Assembly: GCA_007120565.1 (NCBI GenBank)
Contig: SKNK01000312.1
Span: forward strand, 1 to 5,395
DNA: 5,395 nucleotides
From: Nitriliruptoraceae bacterium
GTDB lineage: Bacteria > Actinomycetota > Nitriliruptoria > Nitriliruptorales > Nitriliruptoraceae
Direction: 5' to 3'
Part shown: positions 1 through 5,395 of the stretch, in pieces
Layout: each line of letters opens with the position of its first letter
Numbering within the stretch: the first letter of the stretch is position 1
Position numbers and translations under genes: made by a program
The notes under the pieces: model-generated
What the model was told of the DNA's origin: nothing
The model's input: the letters and a program-made list of their open reading frames with translations, nothing else
Databases searched by the model: none

Positions 1-185
1 GCGTTCTTCGCTCCCGGCAGACCCAGGCGTTCACGCAGGACGTAGAGCAGGCTCTCACCGATCCACGCCGACGGCACGGAGTGGCTCCGGCCGTTGACGT
101 CCAGCTCGTAGGCTTCGGGCTCCGGGACGGGGACCGGTTCCTCGCGACTGGGGTCCGGCGGCGACGGGTCGGGAGCATCGGTCAT
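1..185 (-). CDS. 2Fe-2S subunit of a xanthine dehydrogenase-type molybdenum hydroxylase (5' part only)
   Basis: The first 61 codons read on the minus strand from an ATG at 185-183; the gene runs off the left edge. After a Pro/Asp/Glu-rich leader (about residues 1-26) comes ELDVNGRSHSVPSAWIGESL, then LLYVLRERLGLPGAKN. This is the ferredoxin-like N-terminal fold of XdhC/CoxS-type electron-transfer subunits. In that family the next residues carry the C-x4-C-G-x-C ligands of the first cluster, so the window stops just short of them and the iron-sulfur sites cannot be checked. The ATG overlaps the TGA of the upstream FAD subunit (shared ATGA), as expected for translationally coupled subunits of one complex. 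The protein should pass electrons from the molybdenum centre to FAD in the cytoplasm. Symbols differ between species (xdhC also names a maturation factor), so none is given. The substrate is inferred from the purine neighbours; a CO-dehydrogenase-type or other hydroxylase cannot be excluded from this fragment. Confidence 0.87.
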   Translation of the reverse strand, partial: MTDAPDPSPPDPSREEPVPVPEPEAYELDVNGRSHSVPSAWIGESLLYVLRERLGLPGAKN

Positions 186-1021
186 GCGGCCAGACACCTC
201 CTGAGGGAACGGGCCGCCAGGACACCGATCGCGTGACGGCGGTAGTCGTCGGAGCTGCGGTGGTCGGTGATCGGCTGCGACGCCTCGGCGCAGGCGTGCG
301 CGAACCCGGCGATGGCGTCGTCCGGACAGGACAGCTGATCCCAGTCGATCGCGTCGGAGACGGCCGTCTCCGCTTCGATCGGTCGCAGCGGGGTCGGGCC
401 GACCGATCCCATCCCGGCCCGTACCCGGCGGTTGGTCGTGTCGACGATGACCGCGAAGCAGGCGACCGAGATCACCATCGCGTTGCGCGGTCCGATCTTG
501 GCGACGTGCTGCGGGCCATCGACCCGCGGGACGGTCACCGCCGTGATCAGCTCATCGGGTTCTCTCGCGGTGCGCTTCGGACCGGTGATGAACTCCGATA
601 GAGGGAGTTCCCGGCGGCCACGCACCGAGGTCAGCTCGACCTGCGCATCCATCGCGAGCAGCCAGGGCAACGTGTCGCCGGCGGGACTGGCGGTGCCAAG
701 GTTGCCGCCGATCGTGCCGGCGTTGCGGATCTGCGGGGAACCGACCGTGCGAGCGGCCATCGCCAACCCCGGAGCGAGCTCCGTCAGGTCGTGCTCCATC
801 TGCGTGTAGGTCAGCATGGCCCCGAACCGCAGCCGGTCGCCATCGGCTTCGTGGCCGCGCAGCTCGGGCACGCGGCGCAACGCCAGGACGTGATCGGGTC
901 GCCGTTGCCCGTAGGTGATCTCGATCATCGCGTCGGTCCCGCCAGCCAGCACGTCGGCGGTGGGGGTCTCGGCGAGCGAGCCCAACGCACCATCGAGGTC
1001 GGTGGGGCGAGCGACGGGCAA
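182..1021 (-). CDS. xdhB: Xanthine dehydrogenase family FAD-binding subunit (subunit M)
   Basis: A 279-residue protein, normal length for the stand-alone FAD subunit of three-subunit molybdenum hydroxylases. It binds FAD and hands electrons from the 2Fe-2S subunit to NAD+ or another acceptor. The N-terminal PCMH-type FAD fold shows VLAGGTD at residues 24-30 and the flavin-contacting stretch GSPQIRNAGTIGGNLGTASP at 94-113. The following GD (115-116), KIGPRNAMVIS (175-185), the core of the CO-dehydrogenase flavoprotein C-terminal domain, and the terminal DDYRRH (258-263) complete the family pattern. The N-terminal GGTDAMIEITYGQRRP resembles actinobacterial xanthine dehydrogenase M subunits. The start is TTG at 1021: an in-frame TGA lies upstream at 1060-1058 and a long GGAGGAGGA Shine-Dalgarno sits just before it. 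It is the first visible gene of its unit and overlaps the 2Fe-2S gene by 4 nt. The divergent allantoin genes support xanthine/hypoxanthine as substrate, but that is inference. No defects are visible. Confidence 0.93.
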   Translation of the reverse strand: MPVARPTDLDGALGSLAETPTADVLAGGTDAMIEITYGQRRPDHVLALRRVPELRGHEADGDRLRFGAMLTYTQMEHDLTELAPGLAMAARTVGSPQIRNAGTIGGNLGTASPAGDTLPWLLAMDAQVELTSVRGRRELPLSEFITGPKRTAREPDELITAVTVPRVDGPQHVAKIGPRNAMVISVACFAVIVDTTNRRVRAGMGSVGPTPLRPIEAETAVSDAIDWDQLSCPDDAIAGFAHACAEASQPITDHRSSDDYRRHAIGVLAARSLRRCLAA

Positions 1022-1206
1022 GGCTCCTCCTCCGGTCGGGACCCTGCGCTTTCGCGATCACGCGGTGGGCGTCGGGGTGCGAGCCAAGCCGGGAAGATAC
1101 CAAGCACGCGACCCGCTGGCGGTGGTTGTCGCCTGAGATCTGCGCGGGCCTCTCGCGTTGCACCAGCGTGGTTGACAGGCCCGGGGCGCTGGACGAGGCT
1201 CCGCCG
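1022..1206. promoter_or_regulatory. Divergent promoter/operator region between the xdh and allantoin units
   Basis: A 185-bp gap between two divergent start codons, so promoters for both units should lie here. On the plus strand TTGACA at 1172-1177 matches a -35 consensus, but nothing like TATAAT follows at 16-18 nt. On the minus strand TATCTT (1099-1094) is a possible -10 without a good -35. Candidate regulator sites are: 7-bp inverted arms CGGGCCT (1145-1151) and AGGCCCG (1177-1183); inside them the imperfect dyad CGTTG-CAC-CAGCG (1156-1168) and the odd-centred palindrome ACCA-GCG-TGGT (1162-1172); GTGGTTG at 1122-1128 and 1168-1174; and CCAAGC at 1084-1089 and 1100-1105, 16 bp apart. A shared repressor of both units is plausible, but no known operator is recognised. 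The region role is well supported by gene layout; the individual elements are weak. Confidence 0.6.
1025..1033 (-). promoter_or_regulatory. Ribosome binding site of the FAD subunit gene
   Basis: Read on the minus strand this is GGAGGAGGA, followed by GCC and then TTG at 1021-1019. It is one of the strongest Shine-Dalgarno matches in the window and places the 5' GGAGG core about 7 nt from the TTG. It decides the otherwise weak TTG start, since no ATG or GTG lies between the upstream in-frame stop and the first conserved residues. Confidence 0.8.
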
Positions 1207-2559
1207 ATGTCTGCCGACCCTTTCGCCCTCGGAAGCCGCCGCGTGATCACCCCCGCCGGCGAGGGCCCTGGCGTGGTCGTGGTGGCGGAGGGGCGGATCG
1301 TCGAGATCGTCGCACCCGGCGACGCCCCAGCCGGCTGGGAGGATCTCGGAGAGCTGGCGATCCTGCCCGGTCTCGTCGACAGCCACGTCCACATCAACGA
1401 TCCGGGGCGGGCCCACTGGGAGGGGTTCGACACGGCGACCCGAGCGGCAGCGGCCGGCGGGATCACGACCCTGGTCGACATGCCACTCAACTGCCTCCCG
1501 CCGACGACCAACGCCGAGGCGCTCCAGACGAAGCTCGACGCGACCGAAGGACGCCTCCATGTCGACGTCGCCTTCTGGGGCGGGGTGGTTCCGGGCAGCG
1601 AGGAACACCTCGCCGACCTGCACGACGCCGGCGTCCTGGGGTTCAAGGCCTTCCTCTGCGACAGCGGCGTCCCGGAGTACGGCTCCTTCACCCCGGCGAC
1701 CGCGGCGAGGTTGCTCGAGCGAACCGCGGCCCTCGGCGTGCCGCTGATCGTCCATGCCGAGGACCCATCGGTGCTGGCCGCATCACCGCCCTCATCCGAC
1801 GCCGACCCCCGCGCCTACCGGACCTGGCTCGACAGCCGTCCTGCAGACGCCGAGGTAGCCGCGATCGGTGCGCTGCTCGACGGGTTGCGCACCACGGGTG
1901 GCCGTCTGCACGTGCTGCATCTGTCCGCCGCCGACGCCGTGGAGCACCTCGCGCAGGCCCGTCGGGAGGGCCTGGACGTCACCGTCGAGACCTGCCCGCA
2001 CTACCTCACGCTCACTGCCGAGGACATCCCCGACGGTGCCACCGACCACAAGTGCGCGCCGCCGATCCGCGAGCGCGCCAACCAGGACCGGCTGTGGGCG
2101 GGCTTGGCGGAGGGCACCATCGACGCCATCGTCAGCGACCACTCCCCCGCGCCAGCCCAGGACAAGGGGCTCGAGTCGGGCGACTTCGTCGCGGCCTGGG
2201 GCGGGATCGCCTCACTGCAGTTGGGTCTCCCGCTCATCTGGACCGCGGCGCGAGCCCGCGGGTTCCGCCTCAACGACGTCGTCTCGTGGATGGCATCCGG
2301 TCCGGCCCGCCTCGCCGGCCTACGGAACAAGGGGGTGCTCACGCCGGGCGCCGAGGCCGACCTGGTGGTCTTCGATCCGGACGCCACCTGGTCGATCGAC
2401 GCAGCCGCGCTGCACCATCGTCATCCGATCACCCCGTACCACGGGCGTAGGGTGGACGGTGTGGTGCGGCGTACCTACCTCCGAGGTGAGTGCATCGTCC
2501 GAGACGGCGACCTGCCGCTGCCCGCATCGGGCCGGACACGAAGAAGGGACCAAGTGTGA
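1207..2559 (+). CDS. allB: Allantoinase
   Basis: A 450-residue cyclic amidohydrolase that opens the hydantoin ring of allantoin to give allantoate, in the cytoplasm. The fold is a metal-dependent TIM barrel with a split beta-sandwich. Expected binuclear-metal ligands are all present: H60 and H62 in DSHVHINDPGR, the carboxylatable K147 in LGFKAF, H183 in IVHAED, H238 in LHVLHLS and D311 in VSDHSP. DPGRAHWEGF (65-74), DMPLNCLPPT (91-100), ETCPHYLTL (261-269) and KCAPPIRE (282-289) align well with E. coli AllB as I recall it. The WEG, MPLN and WGGIA (331-335) signatures separate it from dihydropyrimidinase and dihydroorotase. Length matches the family. I chose ATG at 1207 with GAGG 8 nt upstream; an in-frame TTG at 1126 would add 27 residues with no family resemblance and run into the control region. 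First gene of the rightward operon; its TGA overlaps the next GTG by 4 nt. No missing residues seen. Confidence 0.95.
   Translation: MSADPFALGSRRVITPAGEGPGVVVVAEGRIVEIVAPGDAPAGWEDLGELAILPGLVDSHVHINDPGRAHWEGFDTATRAAAAGGITTLVDMPLNCLPPTTNAEALQTKLDATEGRLHVDVAFWGGVVPGSEEHLADLHDAGVLGFKAFLCDSGVPEYGSFTPATAARLLERTAALGVPLIVHAEDPSVLAASPPSSDADPRAYRTWLDSRPADAEVAAIGALLDGLRTTGGRLHVLHLSAADAVEHLAQARREGLDVTVETCPHYLTLTAEDIPDGATDHKCAPPIRERANQDRLWAGLAEGTIDAIVSDHSPAPAQDKGLESGDFVAAWGGIASLQLGLPLIWTAARARGFRLNDVVSWMASGPARLAGLRNKGVLTPGAEADLVVFDPDATWSIDAAALHHRHPITPYHGRRVDGVVRRTYLRGECIVRDGDLPLPASGRTRRRDQV
2544..2549 (+). promoter_or_regulatory. Ribosome binding site for the allantoicase fusion gene
   Basis: AAGGGA lies inside the last codons of allantoinase, 6 nt before GTG at 2556. 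A second GTG at 2554 is in the allantoinase frame and is its last sense codon. The GTG at 2556 opens the next frame and shares GTGA with the allantoinase stop, so the two genes are probably translationally coupled. Confidence 0.6.
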
Positions 2560-4049
2560 GTCAGACGGATGGGATCAGGTTCACGCCGGAGATCGATCTC
2601 GCCGGCCGCAGGTTGGGCGGGATGGTGCTCGCGGCGACCGACGAGTTCTTCGCGCCGAAGGAGCGCCTGCTCGAACCGTCCGCCCCCGTCTTCGACCCCG
2701 ACGGCTTCGACGACCGCGGCAAGCTGATGGACGGCTGGGAGACCCGCCGTCGACGCAGCGACGGCCATGACAGCGCCACCATCCGCTTGGGGGTCGCCGG
2801 GGTGATCCACGAGGTCATCGTGGACACCACCCACTTCCGCGGCAACGCCCCCTCCTCCTGTTGGCTGGAGGGCTGCCTCACCGATGGCGCCCCTCCGGAC
2901 GACCAGACGCTGTGGTTCCCCGTGCTCCAGGAGACGCCACTCAGCCCACACGGCCGCCATGCCTTCGAACCCCAGGATCGTGTACGGGTCAACCACGTGC
3001 GCTTCTGCATCGCCCCGGACGGCGGCGTCGCACGCCTCCGGTTGCATGGCCGCCCACTCCCCGATCTCCACGAACTGGCCGATCGCAACGGACGGCTGGA
3101 CCTGGCTGCCGCGATCAACGGGGGGCGGGCCGTCGGCTGTTCCGACGAGTTCTTCTCGTCCCCCCACAACCTGGTGACGGTCGGCGACGCCCGAGACATG
3201 TCCGACGGGTGGGAGACCCGCCGCCGACGCGGACCCGGCGAGGACTGGGCCATCATCGAACTCGCCACCACCGCGTCGCTCGATCGTGTCGAACTCGACA
3301 CCACCCACTTCAAGGGCAACTTCCCGGACCGCTGCATCATCGAGGGGTTGCACGCTCCAGGTAGCGAGCCTCAGGACCTCCCACAGGAGGGTTGGTTCGA
3401 ACTCGCGCCGGCCCGTGGCATGCAGCCCCACACCCGTCACCTGATCGACGTCGATGAGGCTGCGCCCGTCTCGCACATCAAGGTCCGGGTCCTTCCCGAT
3501 GGTGGACTCGCCCGCCTGCGCGCCTTCGGCACCGTCACCGACGAGGGCTGGGTCCGACACGGGCTAGCGCAGATCAACGCCACGAACCCGCAGCGGCTGG
3601 AGGCCCACCTGTTGGCCTGCTGCGGGTCGACGGCATGGGCCCACGAGGTCGCTGCCCGCCGACCCTTCCGTGACCCCGACCACCTCGCCGCCGTGGCGGA
3701 CGAGGTCTGGAACGGACTGAGCGCCGACGACCATCTGGAGGCGTTCGCTGCACATCCCCGGATCGGGGAACGCTCCACGGAACGCTGGTCGAGCCAGGAG
3801 CAGGCCGGTGCCGCCTCCGCCGAGGACGCCACGCTGCAGGCCCTGGCTGACGGCAACCGGGAGTACGAGGAGCGCTTCGACCACGTGTTCCTGATCTGCG
3901 CCACCGGCAAGACGGCCGACGAGATGTTGGGGGCCCTGCGCGAGCGGATGGACAACGACCCCCAGACCGAACGTCAGGTAGCCGCGGAGGAGCAGCGGCA
4001 GATCACCCGCCTGCGGTTGGACAAGCTGCTGCGCGAAGGCCGCGCTTGA
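2556..4049 (+). CDS. alc: Bifunctional allantoicase / OHCU decarboxylase fusion
   Basis: A 497-residue protein with two enzymes in one frame. Residues about 1-328 are a full allantoicase (allantoate to ureidoglycolate plus urea) with the usual two homologous modules: DGWETRRRR at 59-67 and 217-225, DTTHFRGN/DTTHFKGN at 90-97 and 249-256, PDGGVARLRLHG/PDGGLARLRAFG at 154-165 and 314-325. Residues about 336-495 are a full OHCU decarboxylase (2-oxo-4-hydroxy-4-carboxy-5-ureidoimidazoline to S-allantoin): RRPF (368-371), the catalytic-type H400 in AAHPRIGE, E415 in SSQEQAGA, NREYEERFDHVFLI (434-447), the glycine loop ATGKTADEML (449-458) and a basic helical end. The linker is only about 10 residues and no frame change is needed. 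GTG at 2556 is chosen because it keeps IRFTPEIDLAGRRLGG, typical of allantoicase N-termini; an upstream in-frame start at 2490 would lie deep inside allantoinase. HIU hydrolase, which makes the decarboxylase substrate, follows 19 nt downstream. Confidence 0.93.
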   Translation: MSQTDGIRFTPEIDLAGRRLGGMVLAATDEFFAPKERLLEPSAPVFDPDGFDDRGKLMDGWETRRRRSDGHDSATIRLGVAGVIHEVIVDTTHFRGNAPSSCWLEGCLTDGAPPDDQTLWFPVLQETPLSPHGRHAFEPQDRVRVNHVRFCIAPDGGVARLRLHGRPLPDLHELADRNGRLDLAAAINGGRAVGCSDEFFSSPHNLVTVGDARDMSDGWETRRRRGPGEDWAIIELATTASLDRVELDTTHFKGNFPDRCIIEGLHAPGSEPQDLPQEGWFELAPARGMQPHTRHLIDVDEAAPVSHIKVRVLPDGGLARLRAFGTVTDEGWVRHGLAQINATNPQRLEAHLLACCGSTAWAHEVAARRPFRDPDHLAAVADEVWNGLSADDHLEAFAAHPRIGERSTERWSSQEQAGAASAEDATLQALADGNREYEERFDHVFLICATGKTADEMLGALRERMDNDPQTERQVAAEEQRQITRLRLDKLLREGRA

Positions 4050-4057
4050 CCCGGAAC

Positions 4058-4063
4058 AGGAGG
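4058..4063 (+). promoter_or_regulatory. Ribosome binding site of HIU hydrolase
   Basis: AGGAGG, a full consensus Shine-Dalgarno, 5 nt before the ATG at 4069 in the 19-nt gap after the fusion gene. It suggests HIU hydrolase is translated independently and well. Confidence 0.8.
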
Positions 4064-4068
4064 TTCTC

Positions 4069-4404
4069 ATGAGCCTGTCAACCCACGTGTTGGATACCGC
4101 CAGGGGCCGGCCCGCGGCTGGCGTGCTCGTCACCTGTGAGGTACGCGACGGTGCCGGATGGCGCGAGGTCACCCAGCGGCGCACCGATGCGGACGGTCGC
4201 ATCGGTGACCTGGTCGAGCGTGATGCCCTGCAGGCCGGCGTGCACCGCCTCCGTTTCGCGACCGGAGCATGGGCGGACCAAGCCGGACAGGCCAGCTTCT
4301 GGCCCGAGGTGACCGTCGAGTTCGAGGTGAGCCGCCCCGACGAGCACCACCACGTTCCGTTGCTGCTCAGCCCCTACGGCTACAGCACCTACCGAGGGAG
4401 CTGA
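4069..4404 (+). CDS. uraH: 5-hydroxyisourate hydrolase (transthyretin-like)
   Basis: An 111-residue protein of normal family size that hydrolyses 5-hydroxyisourate, the product of urate oxidation, to OHCU, the substrate of the decarboxylase domain encoded just upstream. Family landmarks: STHVLDT at 4-10 with catalytic-type H6; TDADGRIGDL at 39-48 with R44; FWPEVTVEFEV at 77-87; HHHVPLLLSPYGYSTYRGS at 93-111 with H95 and the C-terminal YRGS that separates HIU hydrolases from transthyretin. The usual HYHVPLL is HHHVPLL here (H94 for Tyr). No signal peptide, so it should act in the cytoplasm, normally as a tetramer. The start is ATG with AGGAGG 5 nt upstream. It sits 19 nt after the fusion gene and 5 nt before the next. 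Its last codons also hold the ribosome binding site of the following gene. Confidence 0.96.
   Translation: MSLSTHVLDTARGRPAAGVLVTCEVRDGAGWREVTQRRTDADGRIGDLVERDALQAGVHRLRFATGAWADQAGQASFWPEVTVEFEVSRPDEHHHVPLLLSPYGYSTYRGS
4394..4400 (+). promoter_or_regulatory. Ribosome binding site of the DUF6986-like gene
   Basis: GAGGGAG, 9 nt before GTG at 4410 and inside the final Arg-Gly-Ser codons of HIU hydrolase. It supports the GTG start, which has no competing nearby ATG, and suggests coupling to HIU hydrolase translation. Confidence 0.6.
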
Positions 4405-4409
4405 CCTCC

Positions 4410-5395
4410 GTGGAGCCACGGCTGGACCCCGCAACCGTCGACCGACTCCTGGCCGGCGTCGACGAAGCTGACGCCGCCTACCGCAGGGGATGGCCCGGAG
4501 TCCCGCACACGAGGCAACCGGTCCAGGTCCTGTACGTGCCGGCCGATCGGGTCACCCTCGACCTGCCGAGCCGGCTCGGGACCGAAGCGCTACGCCTGCT
4601 CGACGAGCACGCACCCGACACCTTGGCGTTCGGCAGCGCGATGGGCGTGGAGGCTCCGGTCGCTGCGGAGGTCCGCGAGCGGGTCGCTGCGAAGCTCACG
4701 ACCGAGCCGATCGAGGACCTCCGGGTCGACTTCGAGGACGGCTACCTCGGTCGCAGCGACGACGGGGAAGCACGCGACACGGTCGCGGCGGCCACTGCCA
4801 TCGCCGCCTGGATCGCTGACGGCACCGCCCCGCCCTTCGTCGGCCTCCGGGTCAAGTCGTTCACCGGCGGGCTGGCGCGCCGCAGCGTGGCCACACTCGA
4901 CCGGTTCCTCGGCACCCTGATCGACCAGGCGGGCGAACTGCCCGCCGGGTTCGTGGTCACCTTCCCGAAGATCGTCGCGGTGGAGCACGTCCGTGCCTTC
5001 GTCGACGTCCTGGAGCAGCTCGAACGGGCCCACGGACTGCCGGAAGGCCGCCTGCCGTTCGAGGTGCAGATCGAGACGACCCCGTCGGTGCTCGACGGCT
5101 CCGGCAGGATCACCCTGCGAGCGATCCGCGACGCCGGCAAGGGGCGCATCTGCGGTGCACACCTGGGGGTCTACGACTACACCGCAGGGCTCGGCCTCCC
5201 CCCGGGACAGCAGTACCCCCAGCATCCGGCTTGCGACTTCGTCCGCCACCTGCTGCAGGTGAGCTTCGCGGGGACCGAAGTGCGCCTGTCGGACGGCTCG
5301 ACCAACGCGGTCCCGGCGGCCGACACCTCCGAGGAACTCCACCGGGTGTGGTCGCAGCATGCCGCCGTGGTCCGCCACTCCCTCGCACACGGCTA
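4410..5395 (+). CDS. CitE/HpcH-like aldolase/lyase, DUF6986 type (3' end missing)
   Basis: An open frame of 328 whole codons plus two bases (TA, either Tyr or a stop), continuing past the right edge. As I recall, the DUF6986 family ('aldolase/citrate lyase family' in annotations, sometimes mislabelled phosphoenolpyruvate kinase) is nearer 400 residues, so the C-terminal end is probably missing. Landmarks follow the HpcH/HpaI/CitE barrel: FGSAMGVEAP (74-83), VDFEDGYLGRSD (106-117), a strand with the substrate-type arginine VGLRVKSF (144-151), VVTFPKI (182-188), the metal-ligand-type glutamate E222 in FEVQIETTPSVL, and the aspartate D256 in GAHLGVYDYTAGLG (249-262). VRLSDGSTNAVP (291-302) is typical of DUF6986. 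Metal and substrate residues look intact, so I expect an active Mg-dependent C-C lyase or condensing enzyme. No reaction is established that I know of. Last in the operon, its place suggests a substrate at the ureidoglycolate/glyoxylate end; that is inference. Confidence 0.82.
   Translation, partial: MEPRLDPATVDRLLAGVDEADAAYRRGWPGVPHTRQPVQVLYVPADRVTLDLPSRLGTEALRLLDEHAPDTLAFGSAMGVEAPVAAEVRERVAAKLTTEPIEDLRVDFEDGYLGRSDDGEARDTVAAATAIAAWIADGTAPPFVGLRVKSFTGGLARRSVATLDRFLGTLIDQAGELPAGFVVTFPKIVAVEHVRAFVDVLEQLERAHGLPEGRLPFEVQIETTPSVLDGSGRITLRAIRDAGKGRICGAHLGVYDYTAGLGLPPGQQYPQHPACDFVRHLLQVSFAGTEVRLSDGSTNAVPAADTSEELHRVWSQHAAVVRHSLAHG

Noticed and set aside
1084..1105. Paired CCAAGC repeats 16 bp apart as part of a repeat array
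   Set aside because: Only two copies of six bases; consistent with chance and with no further units. No CRISPR, insertion sequence or tandem array was found in the window.
1172..1200. TTGACA at 1172-1177 as a complete housekeeping promoter for allantoinase
   Set aside because: Spacing of 16-18 nt leads to G/C-rich sequence without a -10 match, and the start codon follows too closely. Kept only as a weak element within the control region.
1126..1206. An upstream TTG start for allantoinase adding 27 residues
   Set aside because: The extra residues have no family resemblance and no good Shine-Dalgarno precedes the TTG. ATG at 1207 has GAGG at proper spacing and matches the family N-terminus.
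552..1691. A 379-codon minus-strand open frame spanning the xdhB start, the intergenic region and allantoinase
   Set aside because: It is antisense or out of frame to two clear genes, is rich in Arg, Pro and Ser with no family pattern, and is typical of shadow frames in high-GC DNA.
1207..2559. Dihydropyrimidinase, hydantoinase or dihydroorotase identity for the amidohydrolase
   Set aside because: The DPGRAHWEGF, DMPLN and WGGIASLQ stretches and the allantoate-processing neighbours fit allantoinase.
2475..3560. A 361-codon minus-strand open frame opposite the allantoicase domain
   Set aside because: Its codons mirror the strongly conserved sense protein, and its translation shows no recognisable domain. 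GC-rich third positions on the plus strand explain the absence of stops.
3530..3580. A missed stop or sequencing frameshift joining separate allantoicase and OHCU decarboxylase genes
   Set aside because: The frame is the same on both sides, the linker is short and in frame, and there is no start codon with a ribosome binding site at the decarboxylase boundary.

Overview
The window is high-GC DNA (about 70 % by eye, third positions almost all G or C) with tightly packed genes and TTG/GTG starts beside strong Shine-Dalgarno sites. The protein motifs look actinobacterial, most clearly the FAD subunit and the OHCU decarboxylase domain. I infer an Actinomycetota genome, possibly a deep-branching class, but nothing here fixes the lineage. 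It is a purine-catabolism locus with two divergent transcription units and six genes, two of them cut by the window ends.

Left unit (minus strand, 1-1021): a molybdenum-hydroxylase FAD subunit of the xanthine dehydrogenase type, then by a 4-nt ATGA overlap the start of the 2Fe-2S subunit. That gene leaves the window just before its cluster cysteines. The large molybdenum subunit probably lies further left. Positions 1022-1206 form a divergent control region with several short dyads and repeats but no convincing complete promoter.

Right unit (plus strand, 1207 to beyond 5395): allantoinase; a fused allantoicase-OHCU decarboxylase; 5-hydroxyisourate (HIU) hydrolase; and a CitE/HpcH-like aldolase of the DUF6986 type, open at the right edge. 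Junctions are a 4-nt overlap, 19 nt and 5 nt, which fits one co-translated operon.

Together the genes cover hypoxanthine/xanthine to urate (XDH), then after an unseen urate-oxidising enzyme: HIU to OHCU (HIU hydrolase), OHCU to S-allantoin (decarboxylase domain), allantoin to allantoate (allantoinase), and allantoate to ureidoglycolate plus urea (allantoicase domain). No urate oxidase and no recognisable ureidoglycolate lyase is present. The two points most worth a second look are the fusion of two non-consecutive pathway enzymes into one protein, and the aldolase-like gene placed where an enzyme for ureidoglycolate or glyoxylate would be expected.
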